Origin: Nitrosovibrio sp. Nv6
GTDB lineage: Bacteria > Pseudomonadota > Gammaproteobacteria > Burkholderiales > Nitrosomonadaceae
Direction: 5' to 3'
Length of the DNA stretch: 64,000 nucleotides
Assembly (NCBI RefSeq): GCF_900110495.1
Contig: NZ_FODX01000001.1
Location: 1,302,001-1,366,000, forward strand
Below are positions 43,101 through 51,737 of the stretch, piece after piece. The notes under the pieces are model-generated. The model was not told where the DNA came from. It saw only the letters and a list, made by a program, of their open reading frames with translations, and made no database searches. Within the stretch, counting starts at the first letter, position 1, and every line of letters begins with the position of its first letter. A program made the translations under genes and the position numbers.

Positions 43101-43193
43101 AGTATCCAGCTGAATGTCGGGTGCGCGTTTCTCCAACTCGATTCGCACCAGATCGGCATCCAGCGCATTATCCTCCAGGTAAAGTACTTTCAT
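40110..43193 (-). CDS. REC-REC-PAS-GAF-GGDEF-EAL cyclic-di-GMP signalling protein
   Basis: 1027 aa from ATG 43193, which shares one base with the stop of the preceding regulator gene (TAATG). Domain order: receiver 1 (LEDNALDADL, LVLTDLHLPDGSG), receiver 2 (YVEPNAHDIYL, VLLLDYRLPGA), PAS (AAIGIWEWN to AIDITERKQ), GAF (about 430-570), GGDEF with intact RLGGDEFAF, and EAL with intact GFEALLRWQHP and MDDFGTGYSSLAYL. Both catalytic motifs are present, so diguanylate cyclase and phosphodiesterase activity are possible. It is cytosolic, without transmembrane segments. It is the last gene of a three-gene phosphorelay-type operon, so its receivers are likely phosphorylated by the upstream kinase. Confidence 0.93.
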   Translation of the reverse strand: MKVLYLEDNALDADLVRIELEKRAPDIQLDTIGTLTEALARVDRFHEIYGTSLETPAIARADTDTIPRYDLVLTDLHLPDGSGETLLTRVRSQQLPLPVVVLTGSSCENVLLALLRAGADDYVIKRDGFLETLALVLRAALDKFHTETYRRAAALRILYVEPNAHDIYLTRQALASIASHLQIESLQSAEEVFNYFAAHDGKAGIDVLLLDYRLPGASATDILKELCQVRGLDLPIILVTGQDDEEIARQSLKLGAADYVVKGAGYLQRLPTVIENVWLRAESARRERVLLEERTRLFLATEAAAIGIWEWNTATDEVIWDDRMYKIYGAPLGSKITYEVWKSYTHPDDLREQETQLERIGAENGREQLDFRIMRGHETVRHLHIAKTVKWGRNGKELKIVGTAIDITERKQTELAIQEHAMQQGLIAAFGQQALASADLDELWDEVAGVVSRGLNVDFCKVLQLAPDLRSFILKAGSGWRDGWIGRQISFTYENSQNRFVLASHQAVIVGDFRSEMRFKPSNILKDHEIRSCADVLISGAGGAYGVLGAYSRDALRFTSGSINFLQSLANVLATAIDRKTTEERLTYLAQFDPLTELPNRNLFLDRLRQAMEQAQRNRGRVGVVFADLDRFKIVNDTMGHSTGDKLLVQVAQRLQQCVRSCDTVARLGGDEFAFILSNLGQADDATLVAEKVIAGLSLVFELDGQEIYISASLGISIYPGDGIDADSLLRNADTAMFQAKQQGPAIYQFYLPQMNERAVARLKIETQLRGALARREFVLHYQPKASLTSGEITGFEALLRWQHPAHGLVPPLQFISVLEDTGLIVSVGEWVVRTVCEQIKEWQGQGLVLHPVSVNLSARQFQQQDLDSVIGKTLEVTGIDPRLLEFELTESVLMKEAETATNALQNLKAFGVQISMDDFGTGYSSLAYLKRFPLDVLKIDRAFIRDVTTDPDDATIAVAMIKLAHSLGLKVVAEGVETRAQLDFLIENGCDEMQGYYFSRPLPLESASQALIDGYRLTMSAPAMNQ

Positions 43194-43627
43194 TAAACGT
43201 GCTTTGAAAAGCAGGGCATATTGAGAACTGTCCAATAGAGCTCGATTTGCCGGGCAACATCAATAAATTTTTCAAAATCCACGGGCTTGACGATGTAGGA
43301 ATTTGCCCCCATCGCATAGGCCTCATGAATATCAGCATCCTCAGCGGAAGATGTCAGGACCACGACGGGCACGGTGCCAAGATTGGGATGCGCTCGAATG
43401 TTTCGCAAGACCTCAAGTCCGCTGACTTTTGGCAGTTTCAAATCCAGCAATATCACTGACGGCGCAGGTTCTCCTGTTCTCCAGCCGACGATAAAGTCGA
43501 GCGCTTCCTGTCCATCGCGTAACACTTCAAGCGGATTGGCCAGGTTATGCCGAATAAAAGCACGCCGGGTCAGATCCACATCCATCGGGTTGTCTTCAAT
43601 GAGCAAAATCGGCAATGTAATATTCAT
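43193..43627 (-). CDS. Single-domain response regulator (CheY/Rcp1-like)
   Basis: 144 aa receiver only. Acidic pocket in ILLIEDNPMDVDLTRRA, phospho-acceptor Asp in VILLDLKLPKVSGLEV, conserved Thr/Ser in VVVLTSSAED and Lys in YIVKPVDFEKF. The long, acidic-pocket-rich Rcp1-type sequence is typical of regulators paired with PAS/phytochrome-like kinases. It lies between kinase (17-bp gap) and GGDEF/EAL gene (one-base overlap), suggesting a role as phosphate shuttle or competitor. Confidence 0.93.
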   Translation of the reverse strand: MNITLPILLIEDNPMDVDLTRRAFIRHNLANPLEVLRDGQEALDFIVGWRTGEPAPSVILLDLKLPKVSGLEVLRNIRAHPNLGTVPVVVLTSSAEDADIHEAYAMGANSYIVKPVDFEKFIDVARQIELYWTVLNMPCFSKHV

Positions 43628-43644
43628 GAGTAAAATACCGCCGG

Positions 43645-45588
43645 CTAGGCGCTGTTAATTGCGGGACCAGTTGCTTCAGCCGTACCGGACAAGGGCAATT
43701 GCAGATAAAAAACGGCGCCGGCGCCCAACTTGCTCTCCGCCCACACGCGCCCACCCATCCGTTCCATGGCTTTCTGTACCATGGCAAGCCCGATACCTGT
43801 GCCGGGGTAGTCTTCGGCCCGATGAAGACGCTGGAATATTTCAAAAATTTTGTCGTAAAAACGCATGTCGAAGCCGATCCCGTTGTCGCGCACAGAGAGA
43901 ACGCAGTACCCATCCGCAGCCCGTGCGAGAATTTCGACAACCGGCTCAGGGGTATATATGGAGAACTTGAGCGCGTTATCGATGAGATTGCGCAATGCGA
44001 TTGTGAGACCTTCCGGATCGGCCCTGATAGGGAAATCGTCGACATCGACAATGACGCGAACGTTCCTTGTGGCGTCCTGGAACTGGTCCAATAGCTTCGA
44101 TATAAAGACAGGAAGGCTGACGGCAGTTGTCGACAGCTTTCGCCGTTCGAGCTTTGAGTAAGAGAGCAGATCTTCAATTAAATCTGTCATATTTTTCGTT
44201 GCCAGACGCACATTTTTCAGAAAACCCCGGCCTTCCTCATCAAGACATTCGCTATGGCTCTCCAGCAGGAGACGGGTGTAGCCGGCTATGCCGCGAAGGG
44301 GCGCCCTGAGGTCATGCGATACCGAATAGCAGAAATTTTCCAGCTCCTTACTTTTGGCAACGAGCTGAGAAGTGCGCTGACTCACCTTGTACTCAAGGTT
44401 TATCTTCGCGTCGCGTAGTGCTTCCTCGGCATATTTGCGCTCGGTAATGTCCTTAATGGTCAGAAATGCCAGACCCTTGCCGTCATCATAATAAGAGACT
44501 GCGCCCGAATAACTGAAGATACGCGCCCAATCCCTATCGATACGTCTGATACGCAACTCCAGATCATGCAGGTGCTCATCCTGCAGAATGCGTGTCAAGG
44601 GCCACTGTTCGATAGGCAGAATCGCGCCATCAATAGTCGATAACTCAAACATCTGCGCGAAGGTTTGAAGATTGCTCAGGAGCTCTTCTGCGTTACCAAC
44701 GTCGTGCATCTTCAGCGCCGCCGAATTCCAGTGCAGCAGTTTGCGGCTAAAATCGGAAACCACAAGACCCTCGCTCATGTTCTCCATCACCACCTGAAGC
44801 TGTTTTTCTGTTTCGCGTCGAGCCTGCTCCCCCAGTCGCTGGTCGTTTACGTCTGTATTGGTACCGAACCACTGCACCACACGGCCTTCCGCGTTCTTCA
44901 GCGGTTCCGCCCGCGTCAGGAATATCCGGTATTGCCCATCCACTCCACGTAACCGAACGTCCATGTCGAACGCTTGCTCAGCGGCGAGGGCATCGTTCCA
45001 ACGTTTGATTACTTTGGGCAGAAATTCCGGATCATGCACTTTATGCCAGCCACAGCCTTTCATTTCCTCAGGAATTGTGCCTGTATAGTCGTACCAGCGC
45101 TGGTTGTGCCAGGATCTCGTTCCATCGGGTTCCGCTATCCACGCAAGTTGCGGTATGGTGTTGACGATGACGCGAAACCTCGCCTCGCTTTCCCGCAATG
45201 CCAGTTCAGCACGGCGGCGAGTCGTAATATCGAGAATAATCGCGAGAAATTCAGTTTGGCGCGGATTCCCAACCCGCTGCAGATGAACTTCCACCGGGTA
45301 GCATGTACCGTCGGCCCGCAAATGCATCGTCTCGAAAACCAGGATCTCTTGCTCGCCATTTACAAGCGGATCGACCAGAATCCGGAAAGCCGCCTCGTCA
45401 AATTGCGGCTGGATGTCGAATAGGGTCATCATTCGCATTGAATCCAGGTCATGGCCCAGATTGCGTTGCGCGCCATTGCTTGCAAACTCGAAACGCAGCG
45501 TCTGGGCATTCACGAGGTAAATCTCGTTCAAACTCTGCTCCAGTATGGCTGCAAGCCGAGCCTGCGCGTTCTCTGTCAAACCGGCCAT
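43645..45588 (-). CDS. Cytosolic multi-PAS sensor histidine kinase
   Basis: 647 aa, no membrane segment. Three PAS/PAC modules (roughly 8-130, 137-260, 265-390; linkers end in IILDITTRRR, GTNTDVNDQRL and TIKDITERKYAE). The HisKA H-box is SHDLRAPLRGIAGYTRLL near residue 420, followed by an HATPase domain with LRNLIDNALKFS (N-box), DNGIGFD (G1) and GTGIGLAM (G2). The H-box sequence belongs to the phytochrome-like kinase group, but no chromophore-binding GAF/PHY is present, so the signal is unknown. It is the first gene of the operon. Confidence 0.93.
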   Translation of the reverse strand: MAGLTENAQARLAAILEQSLNEIYLVNAQTLRFEFASNGAQRNLGHDLDSMRMMTLFDIQPQFDEAAFRILVDPLVNGEQEILVFETMHLRADGTCYPVEVHLQRVGNPRQTEFLAIILDITTRRRAELALRESEARFRVIVNTIPQLAWIAEPDGTRSWHNQRWYDYTGTIPEEMKGCGWHKVHDPEFLPKVIKRWNDALAAEQAFDMDVRLRGVDGQYRIFLTRAEPLKNAEGRVVQWFGTNTDVNDQRLGEQARRETEKQLQVVMENMSEGLVVSDFSRKLLHWNSAALKMHDVGNAEELLSNLQTFAQMFELSTIDGAILPIEQWPLTRILQDEHLHDLELRIRRIDRDWARIFSYSGAVSYYDDGKGLAFLTIKDITERKYAEEALRDAKINLEYKVSQRTSQLVAKSKELENFCYSVSHDLRAPLRGIAGYTRLLLESHSECLDEEGRGFLKNVRLATKNMTDLIEDLLSYSKLERRKLSTTAVSLPVFISKLLDQFQDATRNVRVIVDVDDFPIRADPEGLTIALRNLIDNALKFSIYTPEPVVEILARAADGYCVLSVRDNGIGFDMRFYDKIFEIFQRLHRAEDYPGTGIGLAMVQKAMERMGGRVWAESKLGAGAVFYLQLPLSGTAEATGPAINSA

Positions 45589-46062
45589 GCCAGATGGGGT
45601 CCTGGAAATCCCTCAAGACTTCCTGCATGATTTTTGATTAGGGATATCATTACGAAAAAATCAAAATTACCTGCGAGTTCCCTTGTTCCAACAATACGCA
45701 GAAAATAACAGAGCTATGAAACCCTAAAACGAGGTGTATGGATAGCTGTAAGATTTTACAGCTAGGCAGGATCAGAATTAGCCTCGAAGAGGCTGAGCAA
45801 GCCCTTGCGCAGGGTGAGAACAAATTCCCGCGGGATTCGGCATCGATAAAACTTTCTCACTACAATGAGCGAGAATCAGTGCTTTTGCACCTTGAGTGGG
45901 GTATAAGCAACAACCCATCGCGTCGGCTGGTTACGCATCGCAGTTGCATGGCGGCGTCAGCATCTTACCGAACCATCTTACCGAAAACCATATAGAAGCG
46001 TTAATTTATAATTAGTTTTTAGCCAACAAGGGCACCTATATCACCCCAGCTCGGAGATAAAC
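45589..46062. other. Intergenic region between kinase and ExbB-like genes
   Basis: About 470 bp holding two divergent promoters. A plus-strand frame at 45738-45995 (85 codons) has GAGG close before its ATG but no recognisable sequence, and I do not call it. Confidence 0.4.
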
Positions 46063-46707
46063 ATGCAAGAACTGAACGCAACCTGGACCGCGCTAAAAGT
46101 CGGCGGAATTATTATGTTCCCGCTGTCTTTGCTTGCGGTTATTGCTCTGGCGATCATGCTTGAGAAGGCCTTTATCTATTGGCGTTATGCACGCCTTTCG
46201 CATGATCTGCTGAACCTCGTCGAGACGTATGGCTTCGGATGGCACGACCTGGAAAAGATACTCTCGGGGCTGGATGAGCGCCACTATTACAAACGGTTTT
46301 TCGAGGTGGTGATCAGCAACCGGCACCGGCCTTCCTGGTGGACAGAGTCGCGCGCAGCGGATGAAGCCCAACTGATAGAAAAGTCTCTTTCCCGCAGGCT
46401 ATGGGTGCTTGAAACCACCGTCACTGCAGCGCCCCTGCTCGGACTCGTGGGAACGGTTATCGGCATGATGCGTGCTTTCCAGATTATCGGCGGCGAGGGA
46501 ATCGTCAATCCCACGGCGGTGACGGGGGGCGTGGCCGAAGCACTCATTGCAACTGTGGTTGGCCTGGTGATCGCACTGATTGCGCTCTTTGGTTTCAATT
46601 ATTTTTCGCGTTTGCAATCACAAACCATGGATGAGATGGAGCGCCTTGGCACACGCCTGATCGATCATATCCGCCTGGATCAGGAGGGCAGAGATGAAGC
46701 GGCGTAA
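46063..46707 (+). CDS. exbB: ExbB/TolQ-family proton channel protein
   Basis: 214 aa with three hydrophobic helices: near residues 13-35, then the conserved APLLGLVGTVIGMMRAFQIIG region and TGGVAEALIATVVGLVIALIALFGFNYF. These are the hallmarks of the MotA/TolQ/ExbB family, which drives TonB or TolA with the proton gradient together with an ExbD/TolR partner. The next gene is that partner, overlapping by 14 bp, and a TonB-like gene follows. TolQ is less likely because no tolA/tolB/pal genes are present. Confidence 0.9.
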   Translation: MQELNATWTALKVGGIIMFPLSLLAVIALAIMLEKAFIYWRYARLSHDLLNLVETYGFGWHDLEKILSGLDERHYYKRFFEVVISNRHRPSWWTESRAADEAQLIEKSLSRRLWVLETTVTAAPLLGLVGTVIGMMRAFQIIGGEGIVNPTAVTGGVAEALIATVVGLVIALIALFGFNYFSRLQSQTMDEMERLGTRLIDHIRLDQEGRDEAA

Positions 46708-47095
46708 ACCAAGGGAATACCGCAGAGGGAAAATCGAAATCATCCCGCTGATCGACGTTATGTTTTTCCTGCTTGCTACATTCATGCTGGCTTCATTGTC
46801 CATGCAGAATCTCGATTCCCTGCAGGTGAATCTGCCCCAGGGTCAAGCCGAGAAACTCAGCGCCAAAACGCCTGTCACGCTGACGCTTACAAATGACAGC
46901 AAGATTTTTATCAATAAGACGTCTGTTACTCTTGAGACATTGGCCGATACGCTAAAACCGTTGCTCCAGGAATCAGAACAGAAACTGGTCGTATCCGCGG
47001 ATAATGACGCGCCGCAAGGCCTCGTCGTGCAGGCGATGCTGCGTGCCCGCACGGCCGGCGCGCAGCACTTTCTGATTGCGGTTAAACACCAGTAA
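46694..47095 (+). CDS. exbD: ExbD/TolR-family protein
   Basis: 133 aa. A single transmembrane helix starts after a basic N-terminus (KRRKPREYRRGKIEIIPLIDVMFFLLATFML). The conserved aspartate in PLIDVMFFLL is the proton-carrying residue. A periplasmic domain of about 90 residues follows (VTLTLTNDSKIFI, LVVSADNDAPQG). It overlaps the ExbB gene by 14 bp and ends 10 bp before the TonB-like gene. Confidence 0.92.
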   Translation: MKRRKPREYRRGKIEIIPLIDVMFFLLATFMLASLSMQNLDSLQVNLPQGQAEKLSAKTPVTLTLTNDSKIFINKTSVTLETLADTLKPLLQESEQKLVVSADNDAPQGLVVQAMLRARTAGAQHFLIAVKHQ

Positions 47096-47105
47096 TTCCG
47101 TACGC

Positions 47106-47969
47106 ATGCTCAAGTCCAGATCGAAGGAAGATCGATTCTGGTGGCCGTTGCCACTGGCCGCCACTATTTGGCTGATCATTATCTGGGCATTTGGATTTTT
47201 TCTTACATCTCCAGAGGTAGAGACTGAAACTCCGGCGCCAATCGAAGCAACTTTTGTGGAATTGCCGGAAGAAAAACCAGAACAAAAATCATTACCGGTA
47301 CCGAAAAAAAGTCCCAAGCTTGCGCCCCCTGTCAAGCCGCAGCCTCAACCTCAGCCGAAGCCTCGGCCTCAGCCCCGTCTGAGCCCCGAAAAAACGCAAC
47401 CGGCGAAACCTGCTCCCGAAAAAGGAACCGCCAGGAGCGATGCACGGGCAGACCGTTCATCAACTCAAAAATCAGCTCCGGATACCGCAGCTCCGAAAGA
47501 TATGCTGGACTATATGAAGGAAGCACGGGAGCGCCGCAGTGCAGGCGGAATTTTTGAGGATGAACCGGTAGAACCGGAAGCCACCGAACGCGAGCCATCC
47601 GCGGAAGAACTCAGAATGGCCAATGTCATGCGCAATCTGCGCGAGCCCGGCGCGAGCGGAATATTTCAAATTATCAGAATGGGACCGCGCAGCGCACAGT
47701 TTTTGTTCCGCGCCTGGAAAAAGGACAGCAGTAACCCGAGACGGGAACTGATACAAGTCAATGCTCCACCAGGCGTCGATATAGAACGCGCAGTCGTCCG
47801 CAAAATGATCGAACTGATTCGCGAATATCACAAAGGCGATTTCAACTGGGAGTCGTACCGCCTCGACCGCGTCGTGGTTCTCTCTGCACGCCTGGAAGAC
47901 AGCAAAGGGCTTGAGGATTTTTTGATACGCGAGTTTTTCGGCGAACCCGCAGCGCCACTTCCGCGATAA
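47106..47969 (+). CDS. TonB-like energy-transducing protein
   Basis: 287 aa from ATG 47106 (the TTG at 47076 would overlap exbD). Short cytosolic N-terminus, one transmembrane helix (PLAATIWLIIIWAFGFFL), then a long Pro/Gln/Lys-rich periplasmic spacer with PQPQPQPKPRPQP, as in TonB. The C-terminal domain (from about residue 190, FQIIRMGPRSAQFLFRAWKK) does not show the classic TonB YP..A...G.EG motif, so it is a divergent TonB or a related adaptor. No TonB-dependent receptor lies nearby. Confidence 0.75.
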   Translation: MLKSRSKEDRFWWPLPLAATIWLIIIWAFGFFLTSPEVETETPAPIEATFVELPEEKPEQKSLPVPKKSPKLAPPVKPQPQPQPKPRPQPRLSPEKTQPAKPAPEKGTARSDARADRSSTQKSAPDTAAPKDMLDYMKEARERRSAGGIFEDEPVEPEATEREPSAEELRMANVMRNLREPGASGIFQIIRMGPRSAQFLFRAWKKDSSNPRRELIQVNAPPGVDIERAVVRKMIELIREYHKGDFNWESYRLDRVVVLSARLEDSKGLEDFLIREFFGEPAAPLPR

Positions 47970-48041
47970 CACCCCATAATTTATTTGGTAGGGCGTCAAT
48001 AAGCGAAACGCATTGCGCAGTATGAGGATCCGCTCAGTACC

Positions 48042-49913
48042 CTACCCTGTATCACTCGTTTTTCGTCGTTCAGCGCGTCGCCGCCCTTTCAGGTACTTGT
48101 CCAGAAACTCCAGTATCCTTCTATTGGCCACGATCTGATTCTTCTTTTTGGTGAAGCTGTGGCCTTCATCCGGGAAAACGATATACTCCACCGGGATATT
48201 ATGCTTCCTGACCGCTTCCACGATCTCATCGCTTTCGGCCTTGATGACGCGCGGATCGTTGGCGCCCTGGATCACCATTAAGGGTTTTCTTATTTCCTTG
48301 GCGTGAAAGAGCGGCGAAGTCGCGACGAGGATGTCTATGTCATTCACCGGATCACCAATCTCATCGTAGATGGCCTTGCGCACCGATTCCCAATAGAGAG
48401 GTATGCTCTCCAGCGTTCGCAGCCAGTTGCTGACGCCAAAAATGTCCACGCCCACCTTGAACGCCTCGGGACGGAACGCCAAGGCTGACAGCGTCATATA
48501 GCCGCCGTAGCTGGCGCCCATGATGCCGATGCGTTCATGGTCGATATAACCCAGGCTGGCGAGATAGGTCTTTGCCTCGATACAGTCCCACAGCGGCTCG
48601 CGCCCATGCTTGCGATTGGCGGCGGTAAAAAAGGTCTTTCCGTAGCCGGAACTGCCGCGGTTATTGATTCCCAACACAGCGTAGCCATGATTCACGAGAT
48701 ATTGAATCTGAGCGTTGTATCCGCGCATGGTCTGGCCGCCTGGACCGCCGTGAACGTAGACAATGGCGGGTACTTTGTTAGCGGTGGACGCTTCATGCGG
48801 CTTGTAATAGATGGAAGGTATCACCGTTCCGTCGAAAGACCTGAAGCGGACAACTTGCGCTTCCACCAGATCGGAAGAATCGATTTCCTTGCTCAGGCTC
48901 TGCGTGAGCTGTTTGAACTGACCGGTATTGAAATCATGGACGAACAGGTTATCCGGAGAACGGTCGCCGTTCAGGTAAAAGGCCATGCGCGAGCTGTTTT
49001 GCGAAAAGACCACGCCGCGAATTTCTCCCTCCGGGAACGCGGGAAGTTTCACGGGTTTCTCGCCCTCCTCCCCAACAACTTCCACAACCTCCATAACCTC
49101 CACAACGCGGATCACTATGCTGCCGTCCTGGTTGATCCCGGTCACCCGGAACCGCCCATCCTTTGAAAAATAGGTATTGATTATGTCCCAATCGGCGCTT
49201 TCATGATCGGTGACAGCGCCACTGAACAAATCATAAGCACACAGGCGCTTGAATTCGCTGCCCTCGTTGGTGAGAAAGAACAGTTTTCGAGACGCGGGAC
49301 CAAAAGTCTCGGCATGGAAACTAATGGAGCCGTCATGAGGAGTGAGGTGTTTTATCTCCTGCCTGGCGACATCAAACAGGTAAATATCACTGTCAGATGT
49401 GGTATTGACCCTGTTTAGCGCAATCCAGCGCTCGTCTCGGCTGATGGGGCCAAGGTCAAAACCTTGCTCATTCGTGTATATCAATGTTCGGGCGTAGGTG
49501 TGTGCATCATAGCGGTACAGATCGAAGAATCGTGGATCGCGCTCATTGCTGGCAACAAAAAAAGCGCTCCCATCCGGGCGCCAACCCATGAACTGCGCCT
49601 TGAGCCCGTCTCCTGGAGTAAGGTCTTTTTCTATGCCATCCGGCGCAAGCAGAAAAAGATGATAATTTTCATCGCCCCCCTGATCCCGTGTAATAAGGAC
49701 CCGATCATCGTGCGGAAAGAAGCTGACGGAAAAAGTGCTGTCGGTAGTCGAACAGGTCAGCGGCTCTGGCGTACCGCCTTCAACCGGCAACGTATAAGCG
49801 TTAAAAATACCGGAGGCATTGCTGCTGAAGAGGATTCGGCTTTCGTCAGCGTTGAACGAAGCTCCCAGAATGGAAGTCGTTGCCATGAATTGTTCTATCG
49901 TGTAGCGCTTCAT
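48042..49913 (-). CDS. S9-family serine peptidase (prolyl oligopeptidase/acylaminoacyl peptidase type)
   Basis: 623 aa, no signal peptide, cytosolic. An N-terminal seven-bladed beta-propeller of TolB-like repeats (to about residue 350) is followed by an alpha/beta-hydrolase domain. Nucleophile Ser in GIMGASYGGYMTLSAL, Asp in VIQGANDPRVI and His in PDEGHSFTKK form the triad. HGGPGGQTMRGYN is the oxyanion-hole region. A short tandem repeat encodes VVEVMEVVEVV in a propeller loop (DNA near 49081-49108), unusual for the family and likely variable. Confidence 0.9.
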   Translation of the reverse strand: MKRYTIEQFMATTSILGASFNADESRILFSSNASGIFNAYTLPVEGGTPEPLTCSTTDSTFSVSFFPHDDRVLITRDQGGDENYHLFLLAPDGIEKDLTPGDGLKAQFMGWRPDGSAFFVASNERDPRFFDLYRYDAHTYARTLIYTNEQGFDLGPISRDERWIALNRVNTTSDSDIYLFDVARQEIKHLTPHDGSISFHAETFGPASRKLFFLTNEGSEFKRLCAYDLFSGAVTDHESADWDIINTYFSKDGRFRVTGINQDGSIVIRVVEVMEVVEVVGEEGEKPVKLPAFPEGEIRGVVFSQNSSRMAFYLNGDRSPDNLFVHDFNTGQFKQLTQSLSKEIDSSDLVEAQVVRFRSFDGTVIPSIYYKPHEASTANKVPAIVYVHGGPGGQTMRGYNAQIQYLVNHGYAVLGINNRGSSGYGKTFFTAANRKHGREPLWDCIEAKTYLASLGYIDHERIGIMGASYGGYMTLSALAFRPEAFKVGVDIFGVSNWLRTLESIPLYWESVRKAIYDEIGDPVNDIDILVATSPLFHAKEIRKPLMVIQGANDPRVIKAESDEIVEAVRKHNIPVEYIVFPDEGHSFTKKKNQIVANRRILEFLDKYLKGRRRAERRKTSDTG

Positions 49914-50311
49914 ATAAAGAATGGTTGGTTGGTGGGTAGGCGCTTTGGAAAATACTTGAGGAGCGGGGAATTACTCATACGCTTCTACCCTTGCGCTTAA
50001 TTTGGCCTTGCGGGTCTTTATTGCCCGCTGGCCTGACGCAAGTGCTCGCCGCCGCCTCTGGGACTCCCCTTTTTTATTTTGAGCAATCGCCTTCGAGAAA
50101 GCAATGGATGGCGGAGGACTATGTTACTGCAACGGCCATCATTTAATGAAATTCCATTCAACAACGACCGACTAAAGACGATGGGTTGGAATTACGGACT
50201 GAAAGTCCGGATACGCGTCGACTGATGACGCGTCCTAATCCGCCCCAGGGTTGAAAACTTCGTATCCTTCATCCATTTCGTGTAATTGAACTCCTCCCGG
50301 TTCTCAAATTA
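49914..50311. other. Intergenic region between S9 peptidase and EEP-family gene
   Basis: About 400 bp. Two small hairpins are visible: GGACT-GAA-AGTCC near 50199-50211, and an ACGCGTC/GACGCGT stem near 50214-50234. Neither has a T-run. No gene. Confidence 0.4.
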
Positions 50312-51541
50312 TCACAACTCAAGAACCGTAATTCTGGGACAGTGATCACTGGTCGGAATGGATTGACGGTTTTTCTTTACCACAGCAATCTTGCGCGATC
50401 GAAGGGCGCCAGCTTGTGCCAGCTTGATCGGATCACTGATAACAATATGGTCCAGTCCTTTAAAACCGGTGCAGCCTCGCTGTGTCGATGTGAGTGGCAC
50501 CTGGTGCATTGGAGGAAACCCATCGGCAATCTCTTGCCAAAGATAGCTGCTTTTGACCCCGCCCAGCAAATCCTTTGCATTTGGTTCCGCCGGGTCGGTG
50601 CCATCAGTGCGAACCTGGGTCTTTGGAACACGCGCCTTGGCCTCGTCGTCTATCCGGCGATTAAAGTCTCCAAGTAGTACGAATCGCGGACTTTCCTTAG
50701 CCACATGCTCGATCCAATCCTCGAGAATGGCGATCTGGCGATTGAGAACCACGCAGGCCGGCTCGGAATCGGTCAGCTTGTGACCAGGGAAGCCGCCTCC
50801 AGTTTTTAGATTGGCGCAGCCGGACTTCAAGTGAATATTCAAAAAAGTCACTGGTGAGCCATTGATGACCAGTTCCAATGCCAAGCCTGGTCTGACGCGA
50901 CGTCCAGGTGATTCATCCCTGGGCTGCTCCGTGATCGCAAGGGCCGGGTTCGGCCCGCAGGCATATGCGCCAGATGATATGGATTTGTCCCAGGCAAACC
51001 CAACCGTTTGAAAGGTTGTATGAGGCGCAACACAAACATTGAATTGCTCCGCAAATTTGCCGAGGACGTACTCCAGGACCTCTTGCGACTTTACTTCCTG
51101 GAAGGCAATGATCCTGATTTTTTTGTTCCGAATCAGATTCTCGACCGTGGCTCGCAAACCGTTCAGCTTGATGCTGTAGTTCTCCACCGTTTCAACCCTG
51201 CCCGGATTCCGCCTTCTCCCATAGGCATTGCACGGGGCTATCACCATTGCCGCATCAAAGCTCCCTGCTGCTTCAGCCGTGGCTTCCTGACACCGCTTTG
51301 CCCTTTCTTCCTCTTCCGGAGTCGCATTCTGCGCGCCCCGCGATATCTTGACCCGGCTATCGCACCAGTCTACTTCCGGCGTACTGCAAACTTCGACATG
51401 CCTTTTGAAGTCGTCAATGGTTCCCGCCCACGCCATGTTGAAGACTGCAATACCTGTTGGAGAGGTTTCTTTGCCCTGTACATTGGCTGACAAGACCGAT
51501 AACAGGATAGCCAGGAAGGACGTAATGCGGGGAAGAAGCAT
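50312..51541 (-). CDS. Secreted endonuclease/exonuclease/phosphatase (EEP) family protein
   Basis: 409 aa with a signal peptide (MLLPRITSFLAILLSVLSANVQG). EEP fold: N-terminal IAVFNMAW (Asn of the first motif), metal ligand Glu in IIAFQEVKS, central FLNIHLKSGC, Asp/Asn pair in FVLLGDFNRRIDD, and C-terminal Asp-His in SDHCPRI. Several cysteines fit a periplasmic or extracellular location. Such proteins can be nucleases or phosphodiesterases; the substrate is not readable from the sequence. Confidence 0.82.
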   Translation of the reverse strand: MLLPRITSFLAILLSVLSANVQGKETSPTGIAVFNMAWAGTIDDFKRHVEVCSTPEVDWCDSRVKISRGAQNATPEEEERAKRCQEATAEAAGSFDAAMVIAPCNAYGRRRNPGRVETVENYSIKLNGLRATVENLIRNKKIRIIAFQEVKSQEVLEYVLGKFAEQFNVCVAPHTTFQTVGFAWDKSISSGAYACGPNPALAITEQPRDESPGRRVRPGLALELVINGSPVTFLNIHLKSGCANLKTGGGFPGHKLTDSEPACVVLNRQIAILEDWIEHVAKESPRFVLLGDFNRRIDDEAKARVPKTQVRTDGTDPAEPNAKDLLGGVKSSYLWQEIADGFPPMHQVPLTSTQRGCTGFKGLDHIVISDPIKLAQAGALRSRKIAVVKKNRQSIPTSDHCPRITVLEL

Positions 51542-51737
51542 GCAGGCTCTCCCGATGAGACGGTCAGCCGGTTTGCCAGCGGTTATTGCGGCACACCACC
51601 GAGCTCCGGTGATACATTCTGGACTTGCTTGATGATCCCTGTCAGACGTCTCATGTTACTTGCCGAACGTGTCTTGCTCGTCTTGTTCCGAGATGGTCCG
51701 CAGCCCCTTCCACAAACTCGTCGGGTGTCGCTTGAAG

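Noticed and set aside
45738..45995. 85-codon plus-strand open frame with GAGG before its ATG
   Set aside because: The only support is a weak ribosome-binding site; the product has no recognisable pattern, and the space is needed for two divergent promoters.
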